Below are positions 6,306 to 7,324 of a stretch of DNA of 7,324 nucleotides, one piece after another. Made by a program: the position numbers and the translations under genes. The DNA is from an uncultured bacterium. Its GTDB lineage: Bacteria > Bacillota_I > Bacilli_A > RF39 > UBA660. The first letter of the stretch is position 1; each line of letters starts with the position of its first letter. The notes below the pieces were generated by a model. That model searched no databases. It worked only from the letters and a program-made list of their open reading frames with translations, and had not been told where the DNA came from. Location of the stretch: positions 1 to 7,324 of the forward strand of contig CAJMQX010000031.1 in the NCBI GenBank assembly GCA_905215635.1, read 5' to 3'.

Positions 6306-6876
6306 AAAATTCAATAACTTTAGTATGATCTTTAAATATCTTAACAATCTTACTAATATATCTCTTAAACATAACCATATCAACAATATCAGATACTGCA
6401 TAAATAATAATTAGTGATCCAAATACTGCTGTTATAACTGAAGATGAAGCAAGTGGATGAATTAAGAACACGATACCACATATTAAAGATATAATTGCTA
6501 AAATAAGTGATATTACCCAGGGAACATCCTCATATTCTCTAAGAGAAATAGAAATTCTAATTTTAAATAAACTATCAGTAATAATCCAAATACCTAATAC
6601 GATTGGAATAAGTAAACTAAATGACTTAGGATATATAAATAGTAATATACCCATAATAATCATAATAACTCCTATTAGCATTGTATCGAATAGATAAGCA
6701 GCTTTATTATCAAGAGCAAATAGATATATACCTAATACTACAAATATTGTAGCTAAAGTATAAGCTATTACATCAAGTGATATTTCAGGAAATACAATCA
6801 TTCCAAATCCTATTAAGATAAATAAGATAGATACTATTATAGATGATAGTATAAAATTATTTATCTTTTTTAACAT
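6304..6876 (-). CDS. HdeD/DUF308-like six-helix membrane protein
   Basis: This is a complete 190-residue, very hydrophobic protein with about six transmembrane helices. Three copies of a helix-end motif Gly-x5/6-Pro are spaced through it: GFGMIVFP (23-30), GILLFIYP (76-83) and GIVFLIHP (134-141). Each falls at the end of the first helix of a hairpin, so the protein is three two-helix repeats, the layout of the HdeD/DUF308 family. HdeD is linked to acid resistance in E. coli, but Bacillota members have no defined role, and acid resistance should not be assumed here. The C-terminal tail (about 170-190) is basic and probably cytoplasmic. Its start has a 10-base Shine-Dalgarno match. It is a single-gene unit with its own promoter and terminator. 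The assignment rests on topology and the repeated motif. Confidence 0.75.
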   Translation of the reverse strand: MLKKINNFILSSIIVSILFILIGFGMIVFPEISLDVIAYTLATIFVVLGIYLFALDNKAAYLFDTMLIGVIMIIMGILLFIYPKSFSLLIPIVLGIWIITDSLFKIRISISLREYEDVPWVISLILAIISLICGIVFLIHPLASSSVITAVFGSLIIIYAVSDIVDMVMFKRYISKIVKIFKDHTKVIEF

Positions 6877-6880
6877 TTCT

Positions 6881-6890
6881 TCACCTCCTT
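6881..6890 (-). promoter_or_regulatory. Unusually complete Shine-Dalgarno site
   Basis: AAGGAGGTGA on the minus strand lies 4 bases before the ATG at 6876. It matches the 16S anti-Shine-Dalgarno tail over all ten bases, the longest such match in the window. It fixes the start of the HdeD-like gene and suggests efficient translation. Confidence 0.85.
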
Positions 6891-6907
6891 ACATTTATCA
6901 TACCCTA

Positions 6908-6936
6908 ATTATAACAAATAATACCGATAATAACAA
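6908..6936 (-). promoter_or_regulatory. Promoter for the HdeD-like gene
   Basis: On the minus strand there is a -35 box TTGTTA (6931-6936; 4/6), a 17-base spacer and a perfect -10 TATAAT (6908-6913). Initiation near 6901 gives a leader of about 24 bases containing the strong ribosome site. It lies just downstream of the collagen-like gene's terminator, so the two genes appear to be separate units. Confidence 0.65.
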
Positions 6937-6970
6937 TCTACAATAAGCAACAAATGTATTGTTAATATAC

Positions 6971-7003
6971 AAAAAAAGAATTATGAACGGATTCATAATT
7001 CTT
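6971..7003 (-). terminator. Terminator of the collagen-like gene
   Basis: On the minus strand AAGAATTATGAA (6992-7003) pairs perfectly with TTCATAATTCTT (6976-6987) around a TCCG loop, followed by five more T residues (6971-6975). It begins 13 bases after the collagen-like stop codon. It is the only fully Watson-Crick hairpin among the window's terminators. Confidence 0.9.
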
Positions 7004-7016
7004 AAAATAAATTTTA

Positions 7017-7324
<308 letters not shown>

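Noticed and set aside
6156..6401. Minus-strand 81-residue open frame across the convergent junction
   Set aside because: It overlaps the ends of two well-supported genes and runs through both terminator hairpins.

Overview
The window is strongly AT-rich, with A/T-ended codons, AGA as the usual Arg codon, ATA common for Ile, and TGG (not TGA) for Trp. It uses the standard bacterial code, strong AGGAGG-type Shine-Dalgarno sites, sigma-A-like promoters and compact hairpin terminators. This points to a low-GC Bacillota (Firmicutes) relative, perhaps gut-associated. I cannot name the species. No phage, IS, CRISPR, tRNA or rRNA is visible, and no stretch over 300 bases lacks a gene.

Layout. (1) Bases 3-1319 (+) hold the 3' part of a large protein of unrecognised family built from diverged repeats. 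It runs open to the left edge, and the first ~22 bases are oddly GC-rich. (2) A shared hairpin at 1330-1366 separates it from a convergent two-gene minus-strand unit: a cytosolic VanY/VanXY-like D,D-peptidase (1806-2363), then a membrane-anchored thioredoxin-fold protein with a CFHC motif (1342-1770). That unit has its own candidate promoter, packed against the terminator of the upstream pcrA gene. (3) pcrA (2422-4515, minus) encodes a complete PcrA/UvrD helicase. It diverges from a plus-strand operon across a 128-base gap carrying one promoter per direction. (4) The plus-strand operon encodes a polytopic membrane protein resembling DUF2238/YjdF (4644-5447) and an RDD-family membrane protein with a long helical insert (5462-6241). 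(5) Two back-to-back hairpins at 6249-6302 separate this operon from a convergent HdeD/DUF308-like six-helix membrane protein (6304-6876, minus). (6) The right edge carries the C-terminal 101 residues of a collagen-like protein (minus): 33 uninterrupted Gly-X-Y triplets ending at the stop codon, followed by a perfect 12-bp terminator.

Most products are envelope-related: wall D,D-peptidase, anchored thiol-disulfide protein, three multi-pass membrane proteins and a collagen-like, probably surface, protein. The genes form several short independent transcription units, and nothing shows that they form one pathway. I see no convincing new multi-gene system. The most notable items are the repeat protein at the left edge, the aromatic heptad insert in the RDD protein, the collagen-like gene whose repeat period varies by exactly one triplet, and terminators whose wobble pairs favour one strand.
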